Shown piece after piece: positions 1 to 10,112 of a DNA stretch of 64,000 bases. The notes beneath the pieces were generated by a model. The model had not been told where the DNA came from, ran no database searches, and saw nothing but the letters and a program-made list of their open reading frames with translations. The position numbers and the translations under genes were made by a program. Location: positions 248,001 through 312,000 of the forward strand of contig NZ_JABENB010000001.1 in the NCBI RefSeq assembly GCF_013002715.1, read 5' to 3'. How positions within the stretch are numbered: the first letter of the stretch is position 1; each line of letters begins with the position of its first letter. Source of the stretch: Flexivirga aerilata (GTDB taxonomy: Bacteria; Actinomycetota; Actinomycetes; Actinomycetales; Dermatophilaceae).

Positions 1-351
1 GGTCTCAGTCGCCGACCCGAAGATCGCGACCGCGCCGACCCCGGCCGCGAGCGCGCCGTCCAGACCCCGCTCGTTGGGCACCAGCACCGGCCGCTTAGGG
101 CCGCGGCAGACCTCGCCGAGCTGCGCCAGCAGGTCGGACGCGTCGGCCAGTTGCGGGATCCACGAGGGCGGCACGAAGGAGGTGGTCTCGACCGTCTCCA
201 GTCCTGCGTCGACCAGTCGTCGGACGAACTCCGCCTTCACGTCGGTCGGGACGACCGCCTTCTCGTTCTGCAGTCCGTCCCGCGGTCCGACCTCGTAGAT
301 CGTGATCGCCTCGGGCATCGTCGGCATTGACGCAACCTGTGGCAAGTCCAT
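1..351 (-). CDS. Hydroxymethylglutaryl-CoA lyase, N-terminal part (runs off the window)
   Basis: The minus strand encodes about 117 residues from the N-terminus before the window edge. The stretch EVGPRDGLQNEK is the catalytic signature of the HMG-CoA lyase/HMGL-like family, which cleaves 3-hydroxy-3-methylglutaryl-CoA to acetoacetate and acetyl-CoA in leucine catabolism. It is followed by FVRRLVDAGLETVETTSFV and VPNERGLDGALAAG, both typical of the TIM barrel. ATG codons at 351, 327 and 318 are possible starts; the family signature begins soon after the last. Family assignment is firm; the substrate (HMG-CoA versus a relative) cannot be settled from a fragment. Confidence 0.85.
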   Translation of the reverse strand, partial: MDLPQVASMPTMPEAITIYEVGPRDGLQNEKAVVPTDVKAEFVRRLVDAGLETVETTSFVPPSWIPQLADASDLLAQLGEVCRGPKRPVLVPNERGLDGALAAGVGAVAIFGSATET

Positions 352-380
352 GTCGCCATGGTCGCACCACGTGCTCGACG

Positions 381-1904
381 TCACACCGGCGACGTCACAG
401 CTGGGACGTCATGCCGGCGTCGCCGCAGCCGCCGTGCATCGGCGCGCACGTTGTCGGCGACGATCCGGCTGCCGAGCACGCAGGCGACGGTGCCGACGCC
501 CGGCCACACCGAGTCGCCCACGAGATGCACGCCGCGGATCCCGAGGTGGTGCGGGATCGCACGCCGGTTGCTGTTCGCGGGTGACTGCCGCACTCCGCCG
601 ACGGCTCCGTCCGGGCGTCCCGCGAATCGGGCGAACGCCCGCGGCGTGGCGACGCTGAGCACGTCGGCATTGTCGCCGAGGCCCGGGTAGGCCCGCCGGG
701 CCTGTGTCAGGAGCTCCTCGCCGATCCGCTTCTTGGCGAGGTGGTGATCGGACTCGCTCAGGCCGCGCCAGTCGTCGAGCTCGACATGGGTCGAGATCAT
801 CACGGCGCGCCGACCCTCCGGGGCGCTCACCCGGTCACCCGCAGCGGAGACCGAGACGAACATGTTGTTGCCGCTGCCGAGCGGTCTGTCGTAGCTGTGC
901 ATGAACTGGTGGTGGGTGAACTCCTGGTCGGCCACCTCCGCGTCGGGGACGCCCAGGAACAGCACCACGGCACCGCCGTACGAGCGCTCATCCCGTTGCA
1001 GGTATGACGAAAGTCGTTGCGCGACAAGCCCGCCGAAGATCCGCGAGGTCGTCTCCGCGGGCAGCGCCGAGACCACCTGGACGGCGTGGTGTTCCCCGCG
1101 TGAGGTCGCGACGACATACTCCCCAGGGCGTCCCGAGACCGCCTGCGCCACGGTTGCGACGCGCAGGTCGCCCCCGAGCGCCCGGTAACGAGCGACGAGA
1201 CGTCGCCAGAAGCCGCGCATGCCGCCGGTGTGCCGGGTGAGCCCGGCTCCGCGGATGGTGATCCCGAGCGCGGCGTTGATCAGCGGTGCGTCCTCGACGG
1301 TGGTGTGCACCGTGTCCTCGACCATCATGCTGAGCAGACCGCGCAGCGGTCGGTCGGCCGATATCCCGTGCCGCCGCATCGAGTCGGCGAGCGTGCGCGG
1401 CAGGTGCCGCACCGCCAGCGGGTGGTAACCCACTGCTCGCGCATTACGCAGCACATCCAGCGGCGTGCGCATCGGCAGCCGCACACCGCGGCGGCTCGCC
1501 GACCAGAAGGTGTCGGCCACCGTGTCGAGGTGTGCCCAGAACGCACGATGGGCCGGGTCATCGCCGAACACCCGGAGCCGCTCGGCATGCCAGCGTTCCC
1601 GTTCCCGGTGCAACCGGACCTCCCGGTCGGGCAGCCAGGCGAGGTAGCCGGGGAGCAGCTCGCCCTCGACCGGGCCGACGCCCACCTCGTCCAGCAGGTC
1701 ACCGCCGACACCGCCCGGTTCGAAGTCGACCAGGGTGGTCGCGCCCACGTCGAAGGAGTAGCCGCGATGCGACCAATAGCCCGAGCAGCCGCCGGCATGA
1801 CCGTGCGCCTCGATCAGCACGGTGCGGTAGCCGTCGGCCTGGAGGCGGAGCGCGGTCGCCATACCTGCCAGTCCGGCACCCAGGATCGCCACGTCATACA
1901 CCAC
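381..1904 (-). CDS. CrtI/phytoene-desaturase-like FAD-dependent oxidoreductase
   Basis: A 507-residue flavoprotein. The N-terminal dinucleotide-binding motif DVAILGAGLAGMATALRLQ and the acidic end of the second strand (VLIEAHGHAGGC) mark a Rossmann FAD fold. The C-terminus carries the second FAD motif (GIRGVHLVGDSVWPGVGT), as in carotenoid desaturases, isomerases and ketolases of the CrtI/CrtISO type. The start is the GTG at 1904, preceded by GGAGGG; the open frame extends far upstream but only antisense to the helicase gene. No carotenoid genes lie nearby, so the substrate is unknown. It ends 29 bp from the HMG-CoA lyase gene on the same strand and is divergent from the helicase gene. The end of the protein is arginine-rich. 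Confidence 0.8.
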   Translation of the reverse strand: MVYDVAILGAGLAGMATALRLQADGYRTVLIEAHGHAGGCSGYWSHRGYSFDVGATTLVDFEPGGVGGDLLDEVGVGPVEGELLPGYLAWLPDREVRLHRERERWHAERLRVFGDDPAHRAFWAHLDTVADTFWSASRRGVRLPMRTPLDVLRNARAVGYHPLAVRHLPRTLADSMRRHGISADRPLRGLLSMMVEDTVHTTVEDAPLINAALGITIRGAGLTRHTGGMRGFWRRLVARYRALGGDLRVATVAQAVSGRPGEYVVATSRGEHHAVQVVSALPAETTSRIFGGLVAQRLSSYLQRDERSYGGAVVLFLGVPDAEVADQEFTHHQFMHSYDRPLGSGNNMFVSVSAAGDRVSAPEGRRAVMISTHVELDDWRGLSESDHHLAKKRIGEELLTQARRAYPGLGDNADVLSVATPRAFARFAGRPDGAVGGVRQSPANSNRRAIPHHLGIRGVHLVGDSVWPGVGTVACVLGSRIVADNVRADARRLRRRRHDVPAVTSPV

Positions 1905-2024
1905 GGTTGCCCTCCGGTTGCTCGTCGGCACGGACGGCCGCGGGCGGACGTCCGGTTCCACTCGGAAGGATTCCCGACTGCCGGTCGTTATGGCTAGGCG
2001 GCTTTCTTCGAAGGGATTCATCAC

Positions 2025-3674
2025 GTGACCGACGGACCACTCATCGTCCAGAGCGACAAGACCGTCCTGCTGGAGGTCGACCACCCGCAGGCCACCGAGG
2101 CACGCCGGGCGATCGCCCCCTTCGCCGAGCTGGAACGCGCCCCCGAGCACATGCACACCTACCGGGTGACACCGCTCGGCCTGTGGAACGCCCGCGCCGC
2201 CGGGCACGACGCCGAGCAGGTCGTCGACGCGCTGATCCGTTACAGCCGCTACCCGGTGCCGAACGCGCTGCTGATCGACGTCGCCGAGACCATGGACCGC
2301 TACGGCCGGCTGCGGCTGACCAAGGACGACCAGGGCCGGCTCATCCTGACCTCGACCGACCAGGCCGTGCTGGCGGAAGTGTTGCGGCACAAGAAGATTG
2401 CGCCGATGGTCGGCGAGATGACCGGCGACTCGTCGGTGCTGGTGCACCCGTCGGAGCGCGGCGCGATCAAGCAGCAGCTGATCAAGGTCGGCTGGCCCGC
2501 CGAGGACGAGGCCGGTTACGTCGACGGCGAGGCGCACGCGATCGCGCTGCGCCAGAACGGCTGGTCGTTGCGGCCCTACCAGCAGCAGGCGGTCGACGGC
2601 TTCTGGCACGGCGGGTCCGGTGTCGTCGTACTCCCCTGCGGCGCCGGCAAGACCCTGGTGGGCGCGGGCGCGATGGCGCAGGCCCAGGCGACCACGCTGA
2701 TCCTGGTCACGAACACCGTCTCGGCTCGGCAATGGCGCGACGAACTGCTCGCCCGCACCAGCCTCACCGAGGACGAGATCGGCGAATACTCCGGCGCCCG
2801 CAAGGAGATCCGGCCGGTCACGATCGCCACCTACCAGGTGCTGACCCACAAGCGGAAGGGCGTCTTTCCGCATCTCGAACTCCTCGACGCCCGCGACTGG
2901 GGCCTCATCCTGTATGACGAGGTGCACCTCCTGCCCGCACCGATCTTCCGGATGACCGCCGACCTGCAGGCCCGGCGCCGCCTCGGCCTCACCGCGACCC
3001 TGGTGCGCGAGGACGGCCGTGAGTCCGACGTCTTCTCGCTGATCGGGCCCAAGCGCTACGACGCGCCGTGGAAGGACATCGAGTCGCAGGGCTACATCGC
3101 GCCGGCCGACTGCGTCGAGGTCCGCGTCACGCTGGACGACAGCGACCGGATGGCCTACGCCACGACCGAGCCCGACGACCGCTACCGGTTCGCGTCCTGC
3201 GCCGGCGTGAAGGACTCGGTCGTCGAGCAGCTCGTGGCCCGCCACAAGGGCGAACCCACGCTCGTCATCGGGCAGTACCTCGACCAGCTAGAGACCCTCT
3301 CCGAGCGCCTCGGCGCGGAGTTGATCACCGGCGAGACCCGGGTCGCCCAGCGGCAGAAGCTGTTTCAGCAGTTCCGCGACGGTGAGATCAGCACCCTGGT
3401 CGTGAGCAAGGTGGCCAACTTCTCGATCGACCTGCCGGAGGCGAGTGTCGCGATCCAGGTGTCGGGCACCTTCGGCTCCCGGCAGGAGGAGGCGCAGCGC
3501 CTCGGCCGGGTGCTCCGCCCGAAGGGCGACGGCCGCGCCGCCCGCTTCTACACGGTCGTGACGCGCGACACCGTCGACGCCGAGTTCGCCGCCCACCGGC
3601 AGCGCTTCCTCGCCGAGCAGGGCTACGCCTACCGCATCGTGGACGCCGGCGACCTCGACAGCGCCCTCGCCTGA
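2025..3674 (+). CDS. XPB/Rad25-type DNA repair helicase
   Basis: A 549-residue superfamily 2 helicase. The N-terminal ~180 residues are the conserved domain of bacterial XPB. Walker A (LPCGAGKT) lies near residue 205 and the DEVH box (LYDEVHLL) near residue 298; the RLGLTAT motif and C-terminal motif VI (EEAQRLGRVLRPK) follow. Mycobacterial XPB unwinds DNA 3'-to-5' and is thought to act in repair; bacteria lack the TFIIH context of the eukaryotic protein. The start is GTG with AAGGGA upstream. It is divergent from the FAD oxidoreductase gene, with about 120 bp between the starts for both promoters. Confidence 0.93.
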   Translation: MTDGPLIVQSDKTVLLEVDHPQATEARRAIAPFAELERAPEHMHTYRVTPLGLWNARAAGHDAEQVVDALIRYSRYPVPNALLIDVAETMDRYGRLRLTKDDQGRLILTSTDQAVLAEVLRHKKIAPMVGEMTGDSSVLVHPSERGAIKQQLIKVGWPAEDEAGYVDGEAHAIALRQNGWSLRPYQQQAVDGFWHGGSGVVVLPCGAGKTLVGAGAMAQAQATTLILVTNTVSARQWRDELLARTSLTEDEIGEYSGARKEIRPVTIATYQVLTHKRKGVFPHLELLDARDWGLILYDEVHLLPAPIFRMTADLQARRRLGLTATLVREDGRESDVFSLIGPKRYDAPWKDIESQGYIAPADCVEVRVTLDDSDRMAYATTEPDDRYRFASCAGVKDSVVEQLVARHKGEPTLVIGQYLDQLETLSERLGAELITGETRVAQRQKLFQQFRDGEISTLVVSKVANFSIDLPEASVAIQVSGTFGSRQEEAQRLGRVLRPKGDGRAARFYTVVTRDTVDAEFAAHRQRFLAEQGYAYRIVDAGDLDSALA

Positions 3675-3761
3675 CCCGGGCCCGGGGCCGTTCGGCTCAC
3701 GGTCCGGACGCTTCTGTCTCATTTCGGCGCACGCCGACCCCGTCGTGTCCTAGGTTGACAC

Positions 3762-3783
3762 CTGACCAGCGCCTGCTGGTCAG
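3762..3783. repeat. Perfect 9-bp inverted repeat in the leader of the VWA gene
   Basis: CTGACCAGC and GCTGGTCAG flank a 4-nt GCCT loop, 27 bp before the downstream ATG. It could be the helicase terminator (no T tract follows), an operator, or a structured leader of the next gene. Confidence 0.5.
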
Positions 3784-3809
3784 CGAATACCTCACGGAAG
3801 GGGTGGCGT

Positions 3810-5465
3810 ATGTCTCCCGGTCACGGTCGGCACCGCGCCCGCACGGGTCTGCCGACAGCCATGAAGGCGCTGCTCGTCGGGGCCTGCGTCGTCGCTCTGG
3901 TGGCGGCCGGGCTGCTGATCACCCGCCCGTGGGAGGGCGGCTCGACCACGGCCGGGCCGTCCGGCTCGGGCCGGCCCGGCTCGGACCCGGCGGGCTCCGA
4001 CACCCCGGTCGTCGCGGTCTGGACCGGCACCCCGAACGACCCCATGGTCACCAAGCTCGCGGCCAAGCTGGGCAGCTCGTCATACCACCTGGTCGCGGCG
4101 GGCTCGGAGTCCGACGCCGACCTGCTGCTGACCACCGGCACGACCGCCGGGCCGGCACAGGTGGCGACCACCCCGGTCGTCCTCGCGATGCCGCTGCCGA
4201 TGCTGCAGGTCGCCGGGACGCCGACACCGCAAAATCTGCAGGCCTGGATGAACGGCAAGAAGACCTGGGCCAACCAGGGCAAGCCGGGCTGGGGCAGGTT
4301 CACGCTGACCGTGCCCGACCCGAAGTCGAACCCGCTCGGCGCCGTCGCCTATGGCGCATTCACCACGATGGTCAACGGCGGGCCGATCACCGGCCAGCCC
4401 AACCTGCTGCAGCCCAGCGACACCGAGCTCGCCGTGCTGCACGCCGGCCAGGTGATGAACCCGGTGGCGACCACCCAGGCGGCCGACGCGACCCTCAACG
4501 CCTCCTCCGTGGACGCCTTCGCCGCCAAGACCTCCGGTGTGCTCACCACCGAGCAGGCCGTGATGGCCCACAACGGGGCCCGCGGTGCGCTGCCGTTCGT
4601 CCCGGTGCCGCTGCTCGGCGGGGTGGCCGCGATGCCGGTCAACGCCGCGGTCGCGCCGAAGTCGGACAACCGGCAGACCGCCGCCGCGGTGCTGCGCGAC
4701 CTGCGCTCGTCGGCGGGTGCCGCGGCGCTCAAGGCGGCCGGTTTCCGCGGGCCGAAGGGCGAAGCGCCCGACTCCCCCACGGCGCCGAAACTGACTGCGC
4801 CCCAATTCTTCTCGGACACCCAGCTCGCGTCCGCACGCAAGGGCTTCGCGCAGGCGCAGCGGCGCAACTCGATCCTCGCCGTGCTCGACCTGTCCGGCTC
4901 GATGAACGACGACTTCAGCAACAGCGGCAAGAGCAAGATCAGCCTGCTGAAGCAACTGACCGCCCTCTCCTACTCGGTCGCCTCCCCGAAGTCGGTGTCG
5001 AGCGTCTGGTTCTTCGCCAGCCGGGGCGGCAAGGACGAGGTGTATGACGAGGCGCCCCTCGCCGAGAACGACAAGGTGATCAACGGCAAGCCCCACGCCA
5101 CCACGGTCATCGCGCAGACCCAGCAGCAGACGGCGGTCGGCGGCACACCGCTCTACCTGGCGATCGAGCGCGCCTACGACTACGCGGTGAAGCACTACAC
5201 ACCGGGCATGACCAACCAGGTGCTGGTGCTCAGCGACGGCGCCGACCAGGACAACTTCAACTCGTTGTCGGTCGACCAGACCGCGGCCTACGTCGCGCAG
5301 CGCTACGACCCCAAGAAGCCGGTCCAGCTCACCCTGCTGCTCACCAGCCCGAAGGAGAACGGCGCCGAGCTGTCCAAGATCGCCGCCGCCGGCCACGGCA
5401 GGGCGGTGCCGGTGACCTCCGTGGCCGACGTGCCGAAGATCTTCGCCGCGGCGTTGCAGAGCTGA
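3810..5465 (+). CDS. Membrane-anchored solute-binding-like protein with a C-terminal VWA domain
   Basis: 551 residues. One hydrophobic segment near residues 20-38 anchors the protein, followed by a Gly/Ser/Pro-rich linker. The middle (about residues 60-320) resembles an extracellular solute-binding domain. The C-terminal ~200 residues form a von Willebrand A domain whose metal-ion adhesion site begins DLSGSMND at D360; later VLSDGAD supplies another MIDAS segment. Such proteins are common in actinobacteria as surface proteins of unknown ligand. The gene stands alone and converges on the purine permease gene. GGAAGGGG lies about 9 nt before the ATG. Confidence 0.78.
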   Translation: MSPGHGRHRARTGLPTAMKALLVGACVVALVAAGLLITRPWEGGSTTAGPSGSGRPGSDPAGSDTPVVAVWTGTPNDPMVTKLAAKLGSSSYHLVAAGSESDADLLLTTGTTAGPAQVATTPVVLAMPLPMLQVAGTPTPQNLQAWMNGKKTWANQGKPGWGRFTLTVPDPKSNPLGAVAYGAFTTMVNGGPITGQPNLLQPSDTELAVLHAGQVMNPVATTQAADATLNASSVDAFAAKTSGVLTTEQAVMAHNGARGALPFVPVPLLGGVAAMPVNAAVAPKSDNRQTAAAVLRDLRSSAGAAALKAAGFRGPKGEAPDSPTAPKLTAPQFFSDTQLASARKGFAQAQRRNSILAVLDLSGSMNDDFSNSGKSKISLLKQLTALSYSVASPKSVSSVWFFASRGGKDEVYDEAPLAENDKVINGKPHATTVIAQTQQQTAVGGTPLYLAIERAYDYAVKHYTPGMTNQVLVLSDGADQDNFNSLSVDQTAAYVAQRYDPKKPVQLTLLLTSPKENGAELSKIAAAGHGRAVPVTSVADVPKIFAAALQS

Positions 5466-5472
5466 CGCGGGC

Positions 5473-5643
5473 GACTCGTCACGCCATACCCCGACTTGTC
5501 ACGTCGTACCCCGACTTGTCACGTGAAAGCCGACTTGTCACGTCATACGGGGACTTGTCACGTGCTCTAGCACGTGACAAGTCCACCCAAGACGTGACAA
5601 GTCCACCCAACGTGTGACAAGTCCACCCAATACGTGACGAGTC
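5473..5643. repeat. Two-sided array of a GACTTGTCACG element, ~20-bp phased
   Basis: Five copies of GACTTGTCACG (first one GACTCGTCACG) start at 5473, 5493, 5513, 5532 and 5552. They are followed by four copies in inverted orientation at 5573, 5593, 5613 and 5633. Spacing stays at 19-21 bp across the orientation switch. The innermost copies form a perfect hairpin at 5551-5584: GGACTTGTCACGTGC, loop TCTA, GCACGTGACAAGTCC. The array fills the gap between two convergent genes, so each gene reads the element in the same sense after its stop. No coding potential is evident. Confidence 0.85.
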
Positions 5644-5694
5644 CGCCGTGAGTGGTACCAGCCACGCATGCGCCGCTCAGCAGCTGCCGTCGCG

Positions 5695-7167
<1,473 letters not shown>

Positions 7168-7202
7168 GGGCTAAAGATTAGGGCCCCAGTAGGCTGCTGC
7201 GT

Positions 7203-7433
7203 GTGACGGATCCGGAACCCGACGAGCTGCTGCCCGTCAAGGTGGACGTGCTGCGGGTGGTCGAGGTCGGCATCGCGCTGTGGGTCGTCGCGCTGATCGT
7301 GACCCTCGTCATACCGTCGCTGCACTCGGGTGACCGCGACTGGTGGCCGTGGACCTGCGCGACCGGCGCTGGGCTCGGGGCGCTCGGCTGGGCCTACGTG
7401 CGGCGCGGCCGCGGCAACGCCTCGGCGGCCTGA
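7203..7433 (+). CDS. DUF2530 small membrane protein
   Basis: 76 residues: an acidic N-terminus (PDELLPVKVDVLRVVE), then two transmembrane helices separated by a short HSGDRDWWPW loop. This is the pattern of DUF2530 proteins, actinobacterial and of unknown function. The start is GTG. TAGGCT lies nine nucleotides before it, so transcription may begin at or near the start codon; no ribosome binding site is visible. Confidence 0.8.
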   Translation: MTDPEPDELLPVKVDVLRVVEVGIALWVVALIVTLVIPSLHSGDRDWWPWTCATGAGLGALGWAYVRRGRGNASAA

Positions 7434-7448
7434 CGGCGGGACGCGGGC

Positions 7449-7622
7449 TCAGCTGCCGCCGCCACCGATCAGCACGGCACGGCGCTTGCGCAGGGCGCGG
7501 TCGGCCGCCCTGTCCGCCTCCTCCGGCGTCTTGCCGGCAGCGATCGCCTTGTCGTAGGCCCGCTGCCGGATCCGGGCGATGCGCGCCTGCCGGCGCTCCT
7601 TGACACCACTGAGAAATCCCAT
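7449..7622 (-). CDS. Small basic hypothetical protein (57 residues)
   Basis: A short frame begins MGFLSGVKERRQARIARIRQ and ends with a GGGGS tail. It is strongly basic and probably helical, with the segment AGKTPEEADRAADRALRKR in the middle. The start lies 74 bp from the divergent zwf start, and the stop 15 bp past the end of DUF2530 on the opposite strand. Similar short proteins occur beside zwf or DUF2530 genes in related actinobacteria, to my recollection; no function is known. Confidence 0.65.
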   Translation of the reverse strand: MGFLSGVKERRQARIARIRQRAYDKAIAAGKTPEEADRAADRALRKRRAVLIGGGGS

Positions 7623-7696
7623 GGCGTCCGACCCTACGCCCCGGCGGCATCGGCAGGACTTGCCCGGGCGCTCGCGGCGGGTGCCACAGTAGAGCC

Positions 7697-9142
7697 ATGA
7701 CGCAAGCGCCCACGACGCAGGAAACCTCCACCACCGTCGTGCTCTTCGGAGCCACCGGCGACCTCGCCCGCCGCAAGCTGTTGCCGGGGCTGTTCCGTCT
7801 CTTCGCGACGCATCTGCTCGGTGACCTGCGGGTCGTCGGCACGTCGATGGAGGACCTGACCCGGGACGAATTCATCGACTTGACGCGCAAGTCCATCGAC
7901 GATTTCTCCAAGCATGCGGTCGACGAGAAGATCTGGGGCGCCTTCGCCAAACGCCTTTACTACGTGCCGAGTTCGGCCGGTCCGGCCGCGCTGGAGAAGA
8001 CCGTGCGCGAGGCGGAGGAGGGTATGCCGGAGCCGATCCAGCTGCTGCACTACCTGAGCGTGCCGCCCAAGGCGGCGCTCGACGTCATCGGCACGTTGCG
8101 CGAGGCGGGCCTGGTCAAGGGCGCCCGGGTGATCATGGAGAAGCCGTTCGGCACCGACCTGGCGAGCGCGCGTGCGCTGAACGCCGCGGTGCACGAGGTC
8201 TTCGACGAGCAGCAGATCTTCCGGATCGACCACTTCCTCGGCAAGGAGGCGGCGCTGAACATCCTGGCGTTCCGCTTCGCGAACGGTCTGTTCGAGCCGA
8301 TCTGGCATCGCAACTTCATCGAGCACGTGCAGATCGACGTCCCCGAGGAGCTCGGGCTCGAGGGCCGCGCCGGGTTCTACGAGGGCACCGGCGCGTTCCG
8401 CGACATGGTCGTCACCCACCTTTTCCAGGTGCTGGGGTTCACCGCGATGGAGCCGCCGACGTCGCTGGAGCCGGAGGCGATCACCGAGGAGAAGAACAAG
8501 GTCTTCCGGTCGATGCTGCCGCTGGAGCCGATGGACGTGGTGCGCGGGCAATATCAGGGTTACCGCGACGAGAAGGGCGTGCACCCGGAGTCGGAGACCG
8601 AGACGTTCGTCGCGCTGAAGTGCCGCATCGACAACTGGCGGTGGGCCGGCGTGCCGTTCTACCTGCGCACCGGCAAGAAGATGGCCGAGGGGCAGCGCAT
8701 CATCTCGATCGCGTTCCGCGAACCGCCGAAGTCGATGTTCCCGCAGGGCTCCGGTGTCGGCCAGCACGGGCCGGACCACCTGACGTTCGACCTGGCCGAC
8801 GAAGCGCGAATGTCGTTGTCGTTCTACGGAAAGCGTCCCGGGCCGGGCTTCCGGCTGGACAAGCTGTCGATGCAGTTCGCGGTGCACGACACCGACTGGG
8901 CGGGTTCGGTCCTGGAGGCCTACGAGCGGCTCATCTACGACGCCGTGCGCGGTGACCGCACCTTGTTCACCACGGCCGAGGGCATCGAGCGCCTGTGGGA
9001 GATCAGCCAGCCGCTGATCGACAACGAACCCCCGGTGCGCCCCTACGCGCCCGGGTCCTGGGGTCCCAACCAGATCCACCAGCTCGTCGCGCCGCGCACC
9101 TGGCGGTTGCCGTTCGAGCGGAAGTGGCGCGAGAAGCACTGA
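7697..9142 (+). CDS. zwf: Glucose-6-phosphate dehydrogenase
   Basis: 481 residues. The Rossmann motif VVLFGATGDLARRKL binds NADP+. The active-site signature RIDHFLGKE contains the catalytic histidine (H179), and EKPFGTDLASA matches the coenzyme-domain motif. It oxidises glucose-6-phosphate to 6-phosphogluconolactone, the first step of the oxidative pentose phosphate pathway. The gene stands alone, without opcA or pgl. The gluconokinase at 58.3 kb feeds the same pathway one step later but is far away. It converges on the DUF3027 gene across a hairpin-rich gap. Confidence 0.95.
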   Translation: MTQAPTTQETSTTVVLFGATGDLARRKLLPGLFRLFATHLLGDLRVVGTSMEDLTRDEFIDLTRKSIDDFSKHAVDEKIWGAFAKRLYYVPSSAGPAALEKTVREAEEGMPEPIQLLHYLSVPPKAALDVIGTLREAGLVKGARVIMEKPFGTDLASARALNAAVHEVFDEQQIFRIDHFLGKEAALNILAFRFANGLFEPIWHRNFIEHVQIDVPEELGLEGRAGFYEGTGAFRDMVVTHLFQVLGFTAMEPPTSLEPEAITEEKNKVFRSMLPLEPMDVVRGQYQGYRDEKGVHPESETETFVALKCRIDNWRWAGVPFYLRTGKKMAEGQRIISIAFREPPKSMFPQGSGVGQHGPDHLTFDLADEARMSLSFYGKRPGPGFRLDKLSMQFAVHDTDWAGSVLEAYERLIYDAVRGDRTLFTTAEGIERLWEISQPLIDNEPPVRPYAPGSWGPNQIHQLVAPRTWRLPFERKWREKH

Positions 9143-9182
9143 GCGGCGGGGTGGTTCGCGCGGCGCGGCGAGCCGTCATACC

Positions 9183-9212
9183 TCGCGACCGTCGCGACTT
9201 CTGCACGCCACC
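9183..9212 (+). repeat. Solo copy of the GTCGCGACTTCTGCACGC element
   Basis: The core CGACCGTCGCGACTTCTGC followed by ACGCC is nearly identical to the right half of the units repeated at 45961-46384. It lies just after the zwf stop, in the same orientation relative to the upstream gene as the array copies. Confidence 0.75.
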
Positions 9213-9234
9213 AGCGGCACCCGCGGCCGCCGGA

Positions 9235-9314
9235 CATTTCTCGACCCTCGGCACTGCAACGCGCCGAGGGTCGGGAGTTTCTCGGCGCGTTGGTATGCCG
9301 AGGGTCGAGAAATG
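9235..9314. repeat. Nested palindrome (19-bp outer, 12-bp inner arms)
   Basis: The outer arms CATTTCTCGACCCTCGGCA (9235-9253) and their exact complement (9296-9314) enclose inner arms CAACGCGCCGAG (9257-9268) and CTCGGCGCGTTG (9281-9292). All pairs are perfect. GCCGAGGGTCG is also repeated directly in the structure. It lies between the convergent zwf and DUF3027 genes and could serve as a bidirectional terminator, although no T tract follows. Confidence 0.85.
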
Positions 9315-9317
9315 CTG

Positions 9318-9346
9318 GGGTGACCCCGGAAAAGCAGGGGTCACCC
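9318..9346. terminator. Hairpin before the DUF3027 stop codon
   Basis: GGGTGACCCC and GGGGTCACCC (10-bp perfect arms) flank a 9-nt loop, GGAAAAGCA, 12 bp from the end of the DUF3027 gene. Together with the nested palindrome it probably terminates both convergent transcripts. Confidence 0.5.
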
Positions 9347-9358
9347 GAAAGGGCGGGG

Positions 9359-10108
9359 TCAGCTCGAGACGTCGACCGCGAACTCGTCGAGCACGGGCGC
9401 GTCGACCGGTTCGGGGGCGTGCTGGGGAGCGTCGCTCTCGCTGTGGGCGCCGCAGCCGTGGTCGAGGGAGACGACCCGGCCGTCGTCGGGCGACCACTCG
9501 TTGGCGCAGACGCCGAAGACACGGCGCAGCGCGCCGGGCATCGGCACGAAGAAACCGCAGGTGGTGCAGTGCATGCTGGCCTGCTCGGCGACGTCGGTGT
9601 GCGGGCCGGAGCTGCCGTCATACCAGCGCTGGGCGGCGGCGTCGCGGCCCTCGGCCGACAGCACCCGCGTCCGGCCGAGGCCGAGCTCGAAGAACGCCGT
9701 CTGGTCCACGTCCTCCTCACCGGTCGCCTCGAAACCCTGCTCCAGCAGCGGGTCGTCGGCGATGTAGGGGCGCTCGTCGCCGGCGCCGAGGTCACCGGGT
9801 GCGAGGCGCTCGACATAGGGCACCCAGTCCGGGGCGAGCACGGCGGCGTCGGTCGGCAGCAGGCTGGTCTCGCACACGGTCGCGAACTTCTGCCGCGGCG
9901 CACGCGCCACCGAGATCGCCCAGTGCCAGCCGACGTAGCCGCGGGACAGACAGGTGAAGTAGTGCATCGCGATGCGGTCGCCGAGCATCACCGAGCCGGC
10001 GTGGTCGCCGACGGTGCCCGGCTCGGCGATGTCGAGGGCAGCGTCACGGGCCAGCTCGACCGCCCCGAGCAGCACCTTGTCCGACTTGATCTTCTCCGCC
10101 TTGGCCAT
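9359..10108 (-). CDS. DUF3027 domain protein
   Basis: 249 residues. The segment LARDAALDIAEPGTVGDHAG, then HYFTCLSRGYVGWHWAISVARAPR, is characteristic of DUF3027, an actinobacterial family of unknown function. A pair of cysteines (CTTCGFFVPM) near residue 165 and a C-terminal Cys/His-containing stretch (SLDHGCGAHSE) suggest a metal-binding part. It starts 4 bp after the cold-shock gene on the same strand and is probably co-transcribed with it, an association common in actinobacteria. Confidence 0.8.
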   Translation of the reverse strand: MAKAEKIKSDKVLLGAVELARDAALDIAEPGTVGDHAGSVMLGDRIAMHYFTCLSRGYVGWHWAISVARAPRQKFATVCETSLLPTDAAVLAPDWVPYVERLAPGDLGAGDERPYIADDPLLEQGFEATGEEDVDQTAFFELGLGRTRVLSAEGRDAAAQRWYDGSSGPHTDVAEQASMHCTTCGFFVPMPGALRRVFGVCANEWSPDDGRVVSLDHGCGAHSESDAPQHAPEPVDAPVLDEFAVDVSS

Positions 10109-10112
10109 GGCC

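Noticed and set aside
1905..3245. Upstream extension of the FAD oxidoreductase open frame (954 codons in total)
   Set aside because: The extension lies wholly antisense to the XPB helicase gene; the family motif and a ribosome binding site place the start at 1904.
5473..5643. CRISPR array or transposon end
   Set aside because: Spacers of only ~9 bp, orientation reverses midway, no transposase or target-site duplication seen.
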